The notes under the pieces: generated by a model
What the model saw: only the letters and a program-made list of their open reading frames with translations
Databases searched by the model: none
Told to the model about the DNA's origin: nothing
Shown here: one piece after another, positions 17,030 to 25,923 of the stretch
Position numbering within the stretch: position 1 is the first letter of the stretch
How the letters are laid out: each line of letters starts with the position of its first letter
DNA from: Alphaproteobacteria bacterium
GTDB lineage: Bacteria > Pseudomonadota > Alphaproteobacteria > Rhodobacterales > Rhodobacteraceae
Length of the DNA: 64,000 nucleotides
Assembly: GCA_030425925.1 (NCBI GenBank)
Contig: JAUHZO010000015.1
Coordinates: 1-64,000, forward strand
Reading direction: 5' to 3'
Translations under genes and position numbers: made by a program

Positions 17030-18130
17030 TCACATCACGACGAATTCGGCGTGCAAGGCGCCGGCCGCCTTGATGCTTTTCAGGATATCGATCATGTCCC
17101 GCGGCGACACCCCGAGGGCGTTCAGCCCGGCAATCACCTCGGACAACGAGGTGCCCACCGGCACTTCGGCAAGGCCGATGCCGGGCTCTTCGATGATGCC
17201 GGCACCGGTTCGCGGAACCACAACGGTTTCCCCCTCGGCAAACGGGTTTGGCTGAACCGCCACCGGGGCCTCTTCGATCCTGAGCGTCAGGTTCCCTTGC
17301 GAGACAGCCACGCGCGAGATGCGAACATCGGCCCCCATGACGATGGTGCCCGAGCGTTGGTCGACAACCACACGGGCCCGGCGCTGAGGCTCCACCGGCA
17401 GGTTCTCGATGGCCACGATGGCCCGGGCCGGAGAGCTTGTGCCGGTGCGCGCCAGGTCGACATCGACGGTGCCGGCATCCCGCATTACCGCCGCCTGACG
17501 GCCCAACTTGCGGTTGATGACGGATTCGATCCGAGCGGCGGTTGTGAAATCGGGCTCCCGCAAGGCAAGGCTCAGCGAGGTCAGAGACGAGAAATCGAAT
17601 GCGACTTCCCGCTCCACCCGTGCGCCGGCCGGGATCACCCCGGCTGTCGGCACACCCTGCACCACGCGGGCCGCATCACCTTCGGCCTCGACGCCGCCGG
17701 CGATGACGGTGCCCTGCGCCACCGCGTAGATCTCGCCATCCGCTGCATTCAACGGCGTCATGACCAGGGTGCCGCCCAGCAGGCTCTTGGCGTCGCCGAT
17801 GGCAGAGACCGTCACGTCGATCTGGTTGCCGGCACGGGCAAAGGCGGGCAATCGCCCGGTGACAAGCACCGCAGCGACGTTGCGCGGGCGAAACTGTTCT
17901 CCGGTCACGTTCACGCCCAGACGCTCCAGGATGTTCGTCATGATCTCTTCGGTGAAGGGCGAGTTGCGCAGACCGTCACCGGTGCCGTTCAGACCCACCA
18001 CCAGCCCGTAGCCCACCAGATCGTTGCCGCGCACACCTTCCACCTCGACAAGATCCTTGATTCGCACGGCCTGCGCCGAGGCGGATACGGTGCCCAACAC
18101 AAGGGCCAGCAGGATCACGATGGCGCGCAT
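17030..18130 (-). CDS. flgI: Flagellar P-ring protein FlgI
   Basis: FlgI, 366 residues, is a periplasmic P-ring subunit. A signal peptide of about 20 residues (ends VSASAQA) precedes RIKDLVEVEGVRGNDLVGYG, the conserved N-terminal signature. GLNGTGDGLRNSPFT follows. The C-terminal half contains the VVPRTGAGI segment and ALGVSPRDMIDILKSIKAAGAL. The ATG at 18130 overlaps the flgL stop (TGATG), which is preferred over a GTG three bases upstream. It assembles with FlgA, whose gene is at 7814. Confidence 0.96.
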   Translation of the reverse strand: MRAIVILLALVLGTVSASAQAVRIKDLVEVEGVRGNDLVGYGLVVGLNGTGDGLRNSPFTEEIMTNILERLGVNVTGEQFRPRNVAAVLVTGRLPAFARAGNQIDVTVSAIGDAKSLLGGTLVMTPLNAADGEIYAVAQGTVIAGGVEAEGDAARVVQGVPTAGVIPAGARVEREVAFDFSSLTSLSLALREPDFTTAARIESVINRKLGRQAAVMRDAGTVDVDLARTGTSSPARAIVAIENLPVEPQRRARVVVDQRSGTIVMGADVRISRVAVSQGNLTLRIEEAPVAVQPNPFAEGETVVVPRTGAGIIEEPGIGLAEVPVGTSLSEVIAGLNALGVSPRDMIDILKSIKAAGALHAEFVVM

Positions 18131-19128
18131 CACAGATACTCCGCCAGTGACAGCCGTTGCGACCGTGCAGTGATGGCATAGAGGCTTTCGAGCTGTCCGC
18201 GAATGTTTTCGTAACGCGCCGCGGTTTCGTAGGGCTCGGCCCCCACAAGTTCGAGCCGGGCCAGAGAAGTTGCGGTGCGTTCGGCGGCATTGCGCGTCGC
18301 GGTATCCTCGATCCGGGCTTCGAGAAGGCCCAGCCCGGCGCGCAGATCGACCACCGGCTTTACCGCCCCCAGCAGGTCACGCCCGGCGCTGCCAAGAAGG
18401 TCGATCTGTGTGTCCAGGGAAAACCCGGTGCCGGGGTCTGCGGCCAGCGCGGCCTTTGCCAGGGGTTTCAGCACATCGCGCAGCGCGGCATGGTCGGCGC
18501 GGATACGCAGGTCCGCCGTTTCGTTCTCGCCCAGGCGGAAGGGGGCGATATCGGTGGTGGAGCCCTGGTACAGGGTGGTCTCGAATCCGCCTCCGGGGGC
18601 AAAGAACGCGTCGAGCGCGGCGTCGACAGAGGTCACGTCGGGCAAGCCGGCAACGGTGGCGCGCAGGCTGGCAAGAACGGTGTCGCTGTCGGGAAGCGGC
18701 GGGGTATCCGTGGCGGCGCCGGCAAACAGGTAGCGCCCGGCGACCGAGCTGTTCAGACCCGTCAGCACCCGGTCGAGCGCGTCGGCCGCATCGGCCGACA
18801 GCGTCTGCAGAAGCGAGTCGGACGGTGTGAGTTCGGTGCTGATCAGGGTCTGTGCCAGCGCTTCGGAGCGGGATTGCACACCGTCCAGCGCGGCCTGCAT
18901 GGCCCCGGTGAGCAGTTCGGCCTCGGCCGTGTTGACTCGGAACGCCTCGAGCCGCGCCAGCGTCCGGTCGATGGCCAGAAGGCCGCTTGCGTCGCCACCC
19001 AGGTGGCGGGCGGGATCGCGGACAAAGCCGGTGGCCACTTCGACCGCCAGCTGGTCCATCTCGGTGCGCAGCCGCACCTGGTTCTCGCGCAGGACAAGCG
19101 CCCGCGCCATATCGCCGATCAGTTGCAT
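18130..19128 (-). CDS. flgL: Flagellar hook-filament junction protein FlgL
   Basis: FlgL-type flagellin homologue, 332 residues. The N-terminal helix contains ENQVRLRTEMDQLAVEVATG, and the C-terminal helix ends TARSQRLSLAEYL, both resembling flagellin-like D0/D1 regions. The middle has the GRYLFAGAATDTPPL motif common in FlgL. It lies 13 bp after flgK and overlaps flgI by 1 bp, in the order flgE-flgK-flgL-flgI. FlgL is divergent in alphaproteobacteria, so position supports the name. Confidence 0.9.
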   Translation of the reverse strand: MQLIGDMARALVLRENQVRLRTEMDQLAVEVATGFVRDPARHLGGDASGLLAIDRTLARLEAFRVNTAEAELLTGAMQAALDGVQSRSEALAQTLISTELTPSDSLLQTLSADAADALDRVLTGLNSSVAGRYLFAGAATDTPPLPDSDTVLASLRATVAGLPDVTSVDAALDAFFAPGGGFETTLYQGSTTDIAPFRLGENETADLRIRADHAALRDVLKPLAKAALAADPGTGFSLDTQIDLLGSAGRDLLGAVKPVVDLRAGLGLLEARIEDTATRNAAERTATSLARLELVGAEPYETAARYENIRGQLESLYAITARSQRLSLAEYL

Positions 19129-19141
19129 CTCGGGGTTCTCC

Positions 19142-20590
19142 TCAGATCGCCATCAGGCGTTCCATCAGGTCGTCGATCACCGACATGACCTGTGCATTGG
19201 CGGCATAATGCTGTTCGATCTGCATCAGGCGCTGCAATTCGGCGTCGGTGTCGACGCCCGTGGACAGTTCCAGTTCCTTCAGCGCCGTGTTCTGGGCGGC
19301 GCGGTAGCTCTGGTCGTTTTCCGCACGTACGCGGTCACCCGATGCCTGCGCCGCGACATAGGCGCCGAGGTCGGAAAAGCTGCGGGCCACACCGCCCAGC
19401 GCGGACGCCCCCGGGACATCGGGCCGGGCCAGCGCGGCGGACAGGCCCTGCAGCAAGCTGCCATCCCCGACCTCTCCCGGCGCCGCGGCGCCAAGACCGT
19501 CGCGCAGCCGCCACAGTTCGGCACTGCCGGGGGCCACCAGGGTGTTGACGGCGATCCGTCCGGCCAGCCCGGTTTGATTGACCGCCTCGACCGCCAGGCC
19601 GGCATCGGTGAACAGACCCGCGTCGCCCGTTGCCAGGGTGCTGTCCGGGCCGCCCGGCCCGAGACGTTCGGCGAGGTCGCGGGCAAGACCGTCGAGCATT
19701 GCCTGTTGCGCCACCCCCGCCTCGTCCCGGATTTCGAACTGTGCGGCAAGGCTGCCACCGGCAAAGAGCGTCCGCTCGCCATTGGTCAGGGCGATGTCGT
19801 TCAACGTCAGGCCGGACAGGTCGCCGTCGGCCTGGGAGAGACCGGCCGCCATGTCGTTGACCGGCGCAAAGCCGATCTCGGCCCGGCTGCCATCCAGGAG
19901 CACCGCACCGCCGGTGGTAAAGAGAGCCACGGCACCCTGATCGCGCGAGACCACGCGCAGCGGGACAATCCCGGAAATTCCGTCGATCAGACGCTGGCGT
20001 TCGTCCTGGAAGGTGGCGGTGTCGACGCCGGTGACGCGGGCCGTCACGATATCCTCGTTCAGCTGTTCGATCCGGGCGAGATCGCTGTTGAGCTGACAGA
20101 CCTGGTCCGCGATCCGGCCGTCGGCGGCAAGCCGCGCCTCCTGCACCCGGTCGGAAGCGGTGTTCAGGGCCAGTGCAAGCGACTGGGCGGCATAGGCCAC
20201 CGATTCGAGGCGCTGGGCCGAGGAGGGGTTTGCCGCCGCCGACAACAGGGCGTTCTCGAAGGCGGTGACGCGGTCGGCAAGCCCGCCGGGTTCGCCGGGA
20301 ATGCCGATCTCGGTCTCCATCAGGCGGGCAAAGGCGTGCAGATCGTCCGACCGCGCCAGGGCGGCATCAGAGACACGCCGTTCCGACAGAAGCACCGGAT
20401 CGGAGTGGCGGACCACACCGTGGACCCGCACCCCGCCATGCCCGCCGGAGACCCCGGGCGTCAGCGACAATTCGCGGCGGCCATAGCTTTCGGTTGTGGC
20501 ATTGGAGATGTTCGTCGCCACGAGGGCGGCGGCCTGAGAATTGGCCCGCAGACCGCTGAAGGCGTTGTAGAGAGCTCCGGTAAGCGACAT
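19142..20590 (-). CDS. flgK: Flagellar hook-associated protein FlgK
   Basis: FlgK, 482 residues, joins hook and filament. It begins MSLTGALYNAFSGLRANSQ, with the rod-hook motif TNISNATTESYGRRELSL, and ends with the flagellar helix MQIEQHYAANAQVMSVIDDLMERLMAI. The central region is variable. AGGAGG precedes the ATG. It lies 33 bp downstream of flgE and 13 bp upstream of flgL. At 482 residues it is somewhat shorter than enterobacterial FlgK (about 547), as is common in this group. Confidence 0.95.
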   Translation of the reverse strand: MSLTGALYNAFSGLRANSQAAALVATNISNATTESYGRRELSLTPGVSGGHGGVRVHGVVRHSDPVLLSERRVSDAALARSDDLHAFARLMETEIGIPGEPGGLADRVTAFENALLSAAANPSSAQRLESVAYAAQSLALALNTASDRVQEARLAADGRIADQVCQLNSDLARIEQLNEDIVTARVTGVDTATFQDERQRLIDGISGIVPLRVVSRDQGAVALFTTGGAVLLDGSRAEIGFAPVNDMAAGLSQADGDLSGLTLNDIALTNGERTLFAGGSLAAQFEIRDEAGVAQQAMLDGLARDLAERLGPGGPDSTLATGDAGLFTDAGLAVEAVNQTGLAGRIAVNTLVAPGSAELWRLRDGLGAAAPGEVGDGSLLQGLSAALARPDVPGASALGGVARSFSDLGAYVAAQASGDRVRAENDQSYRAAQNTALKELELSTGVDTDAELQRLMQIEQHYAANAQVMSVIDDLMERLMAI

Positions 20591-20623
20591 AGTCAGGCCT
20601 CCTCAGGCACGCGCGATCCCCGA

Positions 20624-21931
20624 TCAGCGCTTGATGTTGGTGGTCTCCTGCAGCATCTCGTCGACGGTCTGGATGACCTTGGCGTTCGACGAATAGGCGC
20701 GCTGCGTCTGGATCATGTCGGTCAGTTCGCTGGCGACATCTGTGGCACTGCCTTCGCGCGCGAAGGAGACGATGTCACCGGTCGGGCCGTCGCCGGCATC
20801 CCACAGGAAGTAGCTGCCGCTTTCCGGCGAGGGCATGTACAGCTGATTGTCCAGCGCGACCATGCCGTTGGGGTTGGGCAGATCGACCATCGGAACCTGG
20901 TAGATCGTCCGCGTGATCCCGGTGTCGAACAGCGCATGCACAAAGCCGTTCTGGTCAACCTCGACCGAGGTCATGTTGCCCACGGGCGAGCCGTCCTTGG
21001 AGATGTTGAGCGGGGCATAGCGGTCGGACAGCTGCGTCAGCCCACTGTTGTTGCCGGGCGCGCCGATGGTGATCTCGATCGGGCCGCCAGCCGTGTCGAT
21101 GATCATCGTGCCGGTGGTGGAATCGTAGCTGCCGCCGGAAACCGTGCTGACCGAGGCGATTCCGCCATTCGAATCGCGGGTGTCCTCGAACACGACGGTG
21201 TATTCGCCCACCGGGTTGAGCGAGGCGTCCGAGGCCGAATCGGAGATCACCATCGTCCATTCGTTCGATGTGCCGGTGGTGGGAACCGTGGGCGTGAACG
21301 TGATGTTGAGGTTTTCGGACCGGCCGAGATTGTCGAAATACTCGACGGAGAGGTCCAGCGGATCACCTTCGGCGCCAGACGCGGTTTCCGTGGCCGGCAG
21401 GTTGACCCCCAGCGTCATCCGCGTGGTGGGTTCACCCGAGAACTGATTGACGTTTATCCGCACCGGTTCCAGCCCCTCGGACGTGTCGCGGGCATAGGTC
21501 GGGACGCTGCCGTCGGCATTGGCCGGCCAGCCCAGCAGCATCAGGCCGGATTGGGTACGCAGATACCCGTCGGCATCCGTGCGGAACGACCCCGTGGTCG
21601 TCAGGAACATCTGCGGCGAACCGTTGCTGTTGGCGACTTCCGTAGCCTGGGCCACGGGCAGGAATCCACGGCCGCGCACCGCGAGGTCGGTGGCATTGGT
21701 GGTGGTAACCAGTGCGCCGCTCTGATCGACGATGCGCTGGGTGGATGTGCGCACCCCCCCTGCGGTATAGGTGCCGCCACGCGACGACATCACCATCGAG
21801 GAGAAATCCGTTTCCACCCTGCGATACCCGTAGGTCGCGGAATTGGCGATGTTGTCGGAGATGGTGCCAAGCCGGGTTGCGTTGGCCGCAAGCCCGGCCA
21901 CACCGGCATTGAGCGAAGAGGAAATCGTCAT
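20624..21931 (-). CDS. flgE: Flagellar hook protein FlgE
   Basis: FlgE, 435 residues, is the hook subunit. The N-terminus MTISSSLNAGVAGLAANA carries the rod motif SDNIANSATYGYRRVETDF; a DLAVRGRGFLPVA segment marks the D1 domain; the C-terminal helix is LTDMIQTQRAYSSNAKVIQTVDEMLQETTNIKR. The central region is a Thr/Ser/Asp-rich variable domain. It heads the flgE-flgK-flgL-flgI unit and has a CtrA-like box 52 bp upstream. The hook cap FlgD and length-control FliK are not in this window. Confidence 0.96.
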   Translation of the reverse strand: MTISSSLNAGVAGLAANATRLGTISDNIANSATYGYRRVETDFSSMVMSSRGGTYTAGGVRTSTQRIVDQSGALVTTTNATDLAVRGRGFLPVAQATEVANSNGSPQMFLTTTGSFRTDADGYLRTQSGLMLLGWPANADGSVPTYARDTSEGLEPVRINVNQFSGEPTTRMTLGVNLPATETASGAEGDPLDLSVEYFDNLGRSENLNITFTPTVPTTGTSNEWTMVISDSASDASLNPVGEYTVVFEDTRDSNGGIASVSTVSGGSYDSTTGTMIIDTAGGPIEITIGAPGNNSGLTQLSDRYAPLNISKDGSPVGNMTSVEVDQNGFVHALFDTGITRTIYQVPMVDLPNPNGMVALDNQLYMPSPESGSYFLWDAGDGPTGDIVSFAREGSATDVASELTDMIQTQRAYSSNAKVIQTVDEMLQETTNIKR

Positions 21932-21982
21932 GACACGCCTTTCTGCTGTCCCTTTTCGGTGACCACAGATACGGACGCTGCC

Positions 21983-21997
21983 TTAAGGATGCGCTAA
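21983..21997. promoter_or_regulatory. Possible CtrA box upstream of flgE
   Basis: TTAA-GGATGCG-CTAA, followed by C, matches 7 of 8 core positions of TTAA-N7-TTAA. It lies 52 bp upstream of the flgE ATG, a normal distance for a CtrA-activated promoter on the minus strand. It is the better placed of the two CtrA-like sites found in the flagellar region. Confidence 0.45.
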
Positions 21998-22030
21998 CAG
22001 GTAAAATGCGCACCAATCTCCCCTGCCGCC

Positions 22031-22867
22031 CTACCGGGTGCGCAGGAACACCACCTCCAGCCGGTTGTTGCGGATGTCCATCGGATTGCGGCGCATCGGT
22101 TCCTTGTCGGCATGCGCCGTCACCCGCCGGACCCGGTCGGGATCAAAACCTTCGCCAGTGACCAGTTCGCGGAACATCGCCGCGCGGTTGGCCGAGACAT
22201 CCCAGGCCGGATCCTTGCGCAGGACGCGGGGAAAGGCCGCGGTATGGGCTTCGATGGCGACGGGATTGGTGACGACCTCGGCCGCCTGCACCAACATGCG
22301 GGCCAGACCGCGCAACAGCGCTGTGGGCGCACCCGATGCATCGAAGAGCGGCGAGGCTTCTGTGGCAAAGAACTCGATCACCAGGCCTTCGTCGGTCACC
22401 CGCGTTTCGATATGGCGCAGCATCTCGTCGGCAACGAGGCTTTCGCCGCCCCGCCCCAGCAGCGCCTCTTCCAGTGCCTCGAATTCCTCGGCATCGGCCT
22501 TGTCGGCGGTGTCTTCGCCCTGGGATACCGCCCCGCGGGCGGCATTCGCCTCGGTCGGGCGCAGGTTCGTGGCCCCGGTGCCGACCCGCGGCAACGTGTT
22601 TTCGGAGAACACCGAACTGCCGCCCAGCGCACCGTCACCCCCACCGGACACCCGCGCCAGGGCCACCGTCGGACTGAAATAGTCCGCAATCCCCTTGCGC
22701 TGCTTTTCCGTCGTCGCGTTCAACAGCCACATCAGCATGAAGAAGGCCATCATCGCGGTCACGAAGTCGGCATACGCCACCTTCCAGGCACCGCCATGAT
22801 GCCCACCACCCGCTATGACCTTCTTGCGCTTGATGATGACCGGCGCGACATTGCTGTCGCCACTCAT
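22031..22867 (-). CDS. motB: Flagellar motor stator protein MotB
   Basis: MotB, 278 residues, is the stator subunit that binds peptidoglycan. The single membrane segment is AYADFVTAMMAFFMLMWLL, with the conserved proton-accepting Asp at residue 34. The C-terminal half has an OmpA-type peptidoglycan-binding pattern, including NRAAMFRELV and MDIRNNRLEVVFL. The acidic linker (about 60-130) is long. ATG 22867 behind AAAGG is chosen over a GTG at 22876. Its upstream region (22868-23073) is shared with the divergent yjbH gene and includes a GGGTTAAAG half-site. Confidence 0.96.
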   Translation of the reverse strand: MSGDSNVAPVIIKRKKVIAGGGHHGGAWKVAYADFVTAMMAFFMLMWLLNATTEKQRKGIADYFSPTVALARVSGGGDGALGGSSVFSENTLPRVGTGATNLRPTEANAARGAVSQGEDTADKADAEEFEALEEALLGRGGESLVADEMLRHIETRVTDEGLVIEFFATEASPLFDASGAPTALLRGLARMLVQAAEVVTNPVAIEAHTAAFPRVLRKDPAWDVSANRAAMFRELVTGEGFDPDRVRRVTAHADKEPMRRNPMDIRNNRLEVVFLRTR

Positions 22868-23073
22868 CTCAACCACCTTTCTCCCACCAAGGGCGGTGTA
22901 GCGCGGGGCACGTTACGATGGGCTTAAAGATTCAAAATGTCGGGTTAAAGCCCGCGCCCGGGCGTGCCGAATTTCACACAACCACCATGCTGCCACGATT
23001 TGCGTAATGGACAGAATGGCCGGAAACGACTAGCCCTGTCCGCAAAGGCTGAGGCATAAAAAAGGGCAGGGGC

Positions 23074-25242
23074 ATGCCATCACAGCGATTTGTGAACACT
23101 GTCTCGCGCAGCGTTCTGGGCCTTGCGGGCATTACCGCCATGTCGGTGTTCGCATTTCCCGGCGCGCCGCTGGCCGATGGCGGTAACGCCGCGCACTACA
23201 ACCTGTACGGCATGCCGGGGATCGTCGACATGCCGTCGGCCGAGGCACCTGCGGATGCAGAGCTGATGGCAACCGTGTCCGGCTTTGGCGACACGACACG
23301 CACCACGCTGGCCTTCCAGATCACGCCGCGTCTGACCGGCAGCTTCCGCTATGCCTCGATCCAGCAATTTCCCACCGCTGCCAGTGTCGGGTCGCGCCAG
23401 ATCTACTATGACCGCAGCTTCGACCTGCAATACCAGGTGCTGACCGAAGGCCGCATCCGCCCCGCCGTGGCGCTGGGCCTGCGCGACATGATCGGCACGG
23501 CGCTGTATGGCGGCGAATACGTCGTCGCGACCAAGACGCTGGCCCCGGGGCTGAAGGTCAGCGGCGGGATCGGCTGGGGTCGTTTGGGCAGCTACCAGCC
23601 CTTTGGCGAAACCGGATCGCGGCCCACCACGGTGCTGGGCAAGGGCGGCGTGCCGACCTATGACCGCTGGTTCCGCGGCGATGTGGCGGGCTTTGGCGGC
23701 GTGACCTACGCGCCGAATGACCGGCTGAGCTTCAAGCTGGAGTATTCTTCGGACGATTATGTCGACGAACAGACCATCGGGCGCTTCGACAAAAAGAGCC
23801 CGTGGAACTACGGCATCGACTACCGGTTCCGAAATGGCACGCAGCTGTCGCTGTATCACCTTTACGGCTCGGAAGTGGGCGCGCAGATCTCGCTGGTGAC
23901 CAACCCGCGCACCGCCGGCATCCCCGGCGGGATCGAGACCGCGCCGCTGCCGGTGGCGCCTCGCGCGCCCGGGGCCGACCGCGATCTGGGCTGGACTCAG
24001 GACACCCAGCGCGTCAGCCAGGCCAAGAGCAGCTTTGCCGAACTTGCCGCAGGCGAGGGTCTGGTTGTCGAGGCGGTCAAGCTGGAGGCGCGGCGCGCCA
24101 CGGTGCGTCTGGTCAACCCGCGCTACGGCGCGCCGGCGCAGGCCATTGGCCGCACGGCACGCGCGATGTCGCGCGCCCTGCCCGCCTCGGTCGAAGAGTT
24201 CGAGATCATCCCGGTGGTCGATGGCATGCCCATGTCGTCGGTCATCCTGCGGCGCAGCGATCTTGAACGGCACGAGCACGATGCCGCCGACGTGATGCTG
24301 GCCAAGGCCAGCATCCGCGACGCGTTTGGCCGTGCGCCCCGGCCCGATGCCGGGCTTTATCCGAAATTCACCTGGTCTCTGGCACCTTATCTCGAGCTGT
24401 CGGTGTTCGACCCGGACAACCCGGTGCGTGCCGATTCCGGCCTGCGCGCCACCGGCAAGTTCGAAATCGCGCCGAACGTGATCCTTTCGGGCTCGATCAC
24501 AAAGAAGGCGACGGGCAACCTGGACGAAACGCCGCGGCGCGACTCGTCGGGTCTGCCGCGCGTGCGGACCGATTACGGGCTTTACGCGCTCGAGGGCGAT
24601 CCGTCGATCGAGTTCCTGCAGGCGGCGTTCTACGGACGGCCCGCCACGAATGTCTACAGCCGCTTCACGCTGGGCTATCTCGAAGAGATGTATGCCGGCG
24701 CGTCGGCCGAGGTCTTGTGGAAGCCGGTGCAGAGCCGCCTGGCGCTGGGTGCGGAACTGAACTACATCCTGCGCCGCGATTTCGACCAGCTGTTCGGCGT
24801 GCAGGACATGGTGACGATCGACCCGAATACCGGGGCAAAGCTCGAAATTCCCAACGTGAACGGGCATGTGTCGGCCTATTACGATTTCGGCAACGGCTTT
24901 CACGGACAGCTGGATGTCGGGCGCTACCTGGCCGGGGATTACGGTGCAACCGTATCGCTGGACCGCGAGTTCGCCAATGGCTGGCGGGTCGGGGCCTACG
25001 CCACCGTCACCAATGCCTCGGCAGAGGCCTTTGGCGAAGGGTCGTTTGACAAGGGGCTGCGGTTCTCGGTGCCGTTGACCACCTTCCTTGGCACACCCTC
25101 GCGCGAGGTCAGCCAGATCGAGATCCAGTCGCTGTCGCGTGATGGCGGGGCGCGGCTGAACGTGCGCGGGCGCCTTTACAACAAGGTGCGCGAGTATCAC
25201 GAACCCGAAGCTGCAAAATCCTGGGGAAGGTTCTGGCGATGA
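23074..25242 (+). CDS. yjbH: YjbH-family outer-membrane exopolysaccharide protein
   Basis: A 722-residue, signal-peptide-bearing (about 1-35) protein of the YjbH/GfcD family. Alternating aromatic/hydrophobic beta-strands run through the protein (GLKVSGGIGWGRLGSYQPF, GYLEEMYAGASAEVLWKPV, NGFHGQLDVGRYLAGDYGATV), as expected for an outer-membrane beta-barrel. In enterobacteria yjbEFGH and gfcBCD take part in exopolysaccharide or capsule production. The stop overlaps the next gene by 4 bp. It is divergent from motB and forms an operon with yjbF. Confidence 0.88.
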   Translation: MPSQRFVNTVSRSVLGLAGITAMSVFAFPGAPLADGGNAAHYNLYGMPGIVDMPSAEAPADAELMATVSGFGDTTRTTLAFQITPRLTGSFRYASIQQFPTAASVGSRQIYYDRSFDLQYQVLTEGRIRPAVALGLRDMIGTALYGGEYVVATKTLAPGLKVSGGIGWGRLGSYQPFGETGSRPTTVLGKGGVPTYDRWFRGDVAGFGGVTYAPNDRLSFKLEYSSDDYVDEQTIGRFDKKSPWNYGIDYRFRNGTQLSLYHLYGSEVGAQISLVTNPRTAGIPGGIETAPLPVAPRAPGADRDLGWTQDTQRVSQAKSSFAELAAGEGLVVEAVKLEARRATVRLVNPRYGAPAQAIGRTARAMSRALPASVEEFEIIPVVDGMPMSSVILRRSDLERHEHDAADVMLAKASIRDAFGRAPRPDAGLYPKFTWSLAPYLELSVFDPDNPVRADSGLRATGKFEIAPNVILSGSITKKATGNLDETPRRDSSGLPRVRTDYGLYALEGDPSIEFLQAAFYGRPATNVYSRFTLGYLEEMYAGASAEVLWKPVQSRLALGAELNYILRRDFDQLFGVQDMVTIDPNTGAKLEIPNVNGHVSAYYDFGNGFHGQLDVGRYLAGDYGATVSLDREFANGWRVGAYATVTNASAEAFGEGSFDKGLRFSVPLTTFLGTPSREVSQIEIQSLSRDGGARLNVRGRLYNKVREYHEPEAAKSWGRFWR

Positions 25243-25913
25243 TCCGCAAGCAGATTGCCCGCCTCTTCGGCACCATGGCGGCGCTTGCCCTTCTGGCAGG
25301 CTGCGGCAATGGCAACAACGATGCCGGCCAGATCCTGCGCGCACTGCCCAAGGCGCTGTTTACAAAGGATCCGCCGCCTTCCAAGGTCACGCCCGAAGTG
25401 ATCGCCCAGGCGCTGCAGCGCACCCAGGGTCCGGTTGTGCTCATCGAGCTGGAAAAGCGGGAGGGCGTACAGTTCCTCATGCTGGAAATCCAGCGCAACG
25501 GCCCATACCAGAGCTTTGGCAGTTCCAGCCGGCAGGTGATCAATTTCCGCAACGGGATGGCCACCTCCACCCGCGGGTTGGGCGGCGATCTGATGTCCAC
25601 CGAGGAAGATGCGTTGTTGCGTCTTGTCCGGCATCGCCAAAGCGGCACGGCCACCTATGTGCAACGTTTTCTGACCCCAGAAGACGTGACGCAGACCTTC
25701 ACTTACACTTGCGAGGTTCTGCCGGGCGAAAACGCCTCGGTCAGCCTGGCGGGGCTGAAGACCACCGGTTTTACCATGGCGGCCAATTGTGAAGGGGACG
25801 GGGCACGGTTTACCGACCTGTTTGTTGTCAGCACCGGCGGCTACATCCTGAACGCCCGGCAATGGCTGGGGCTGGAGTTGGGATACGTGTCCAGCATGAC
25901 GATCCGGGGCTGA
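25239..25913 (+). CDS. yjbF: YjbF/GfcB-family lipoprotein
   Basis: A 224-residue probable lipoprotein of the YjbF/GfcB family. The signal ends in the lipobox LLAGC, predicting lipidation at Cys 21. The body has family-like stretches QFLMLEIQRNGPYQSFGSSS and AKWLGLELGY-like C-terminal strands (here ARQWLGLELGYVSSM). It overlaps yjbH (ATGA), supporting a paired role in polysaccharide export or assembly. It converges on a sugar-transferase gene 10 bp away, with no clear terminator between them. Confidence 0.87.
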   Translation: MIRKQIARLFGTMAALALLAGCGNGNNDAGQILRALPKALFTKDPPPSKVTPEVIAQALQRTQGPVVLIELEKREGVQFLMLEIQRNGPYQSFGSSSRQVINFRNGMATSTRGLGGDLMSTEEDALLRLVRHRQSGTATYVQRFLTPEDVTQTFTYTCEVLPGENASVSLAGLKTTGFTMAANCEGDGARFTDLFVVSTGGYILNARQWLGLELGYVSSMTIRG

Positions 25914-25923
25914 CCACCGGGCA

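Noticed and set aside
18827-21997. A 1056-codon open frame on the plus strand
   Set aside because: It runs opposite flgL, flgK and flgE, which match known families throughout. The frame is Arg/Gly/His rich with no recognisable domain, as expected for an antisense shadow in high-G+C DNA.
22868-23073. CtrA or sigma-54 site upstream of motB/yjbH
   Set aside because: Only TTAACC-like half-sites and a CGGG-TTAAAG-CCCG inverted repeat were found; spacing does not fit a full CtrA or -24/-12 site.
23080-25344. A 754-codon minus-strand open frame
   Set aside because: It is antisense to yjbH, whose frame shows a signal peptide and beta-barrel pattern.
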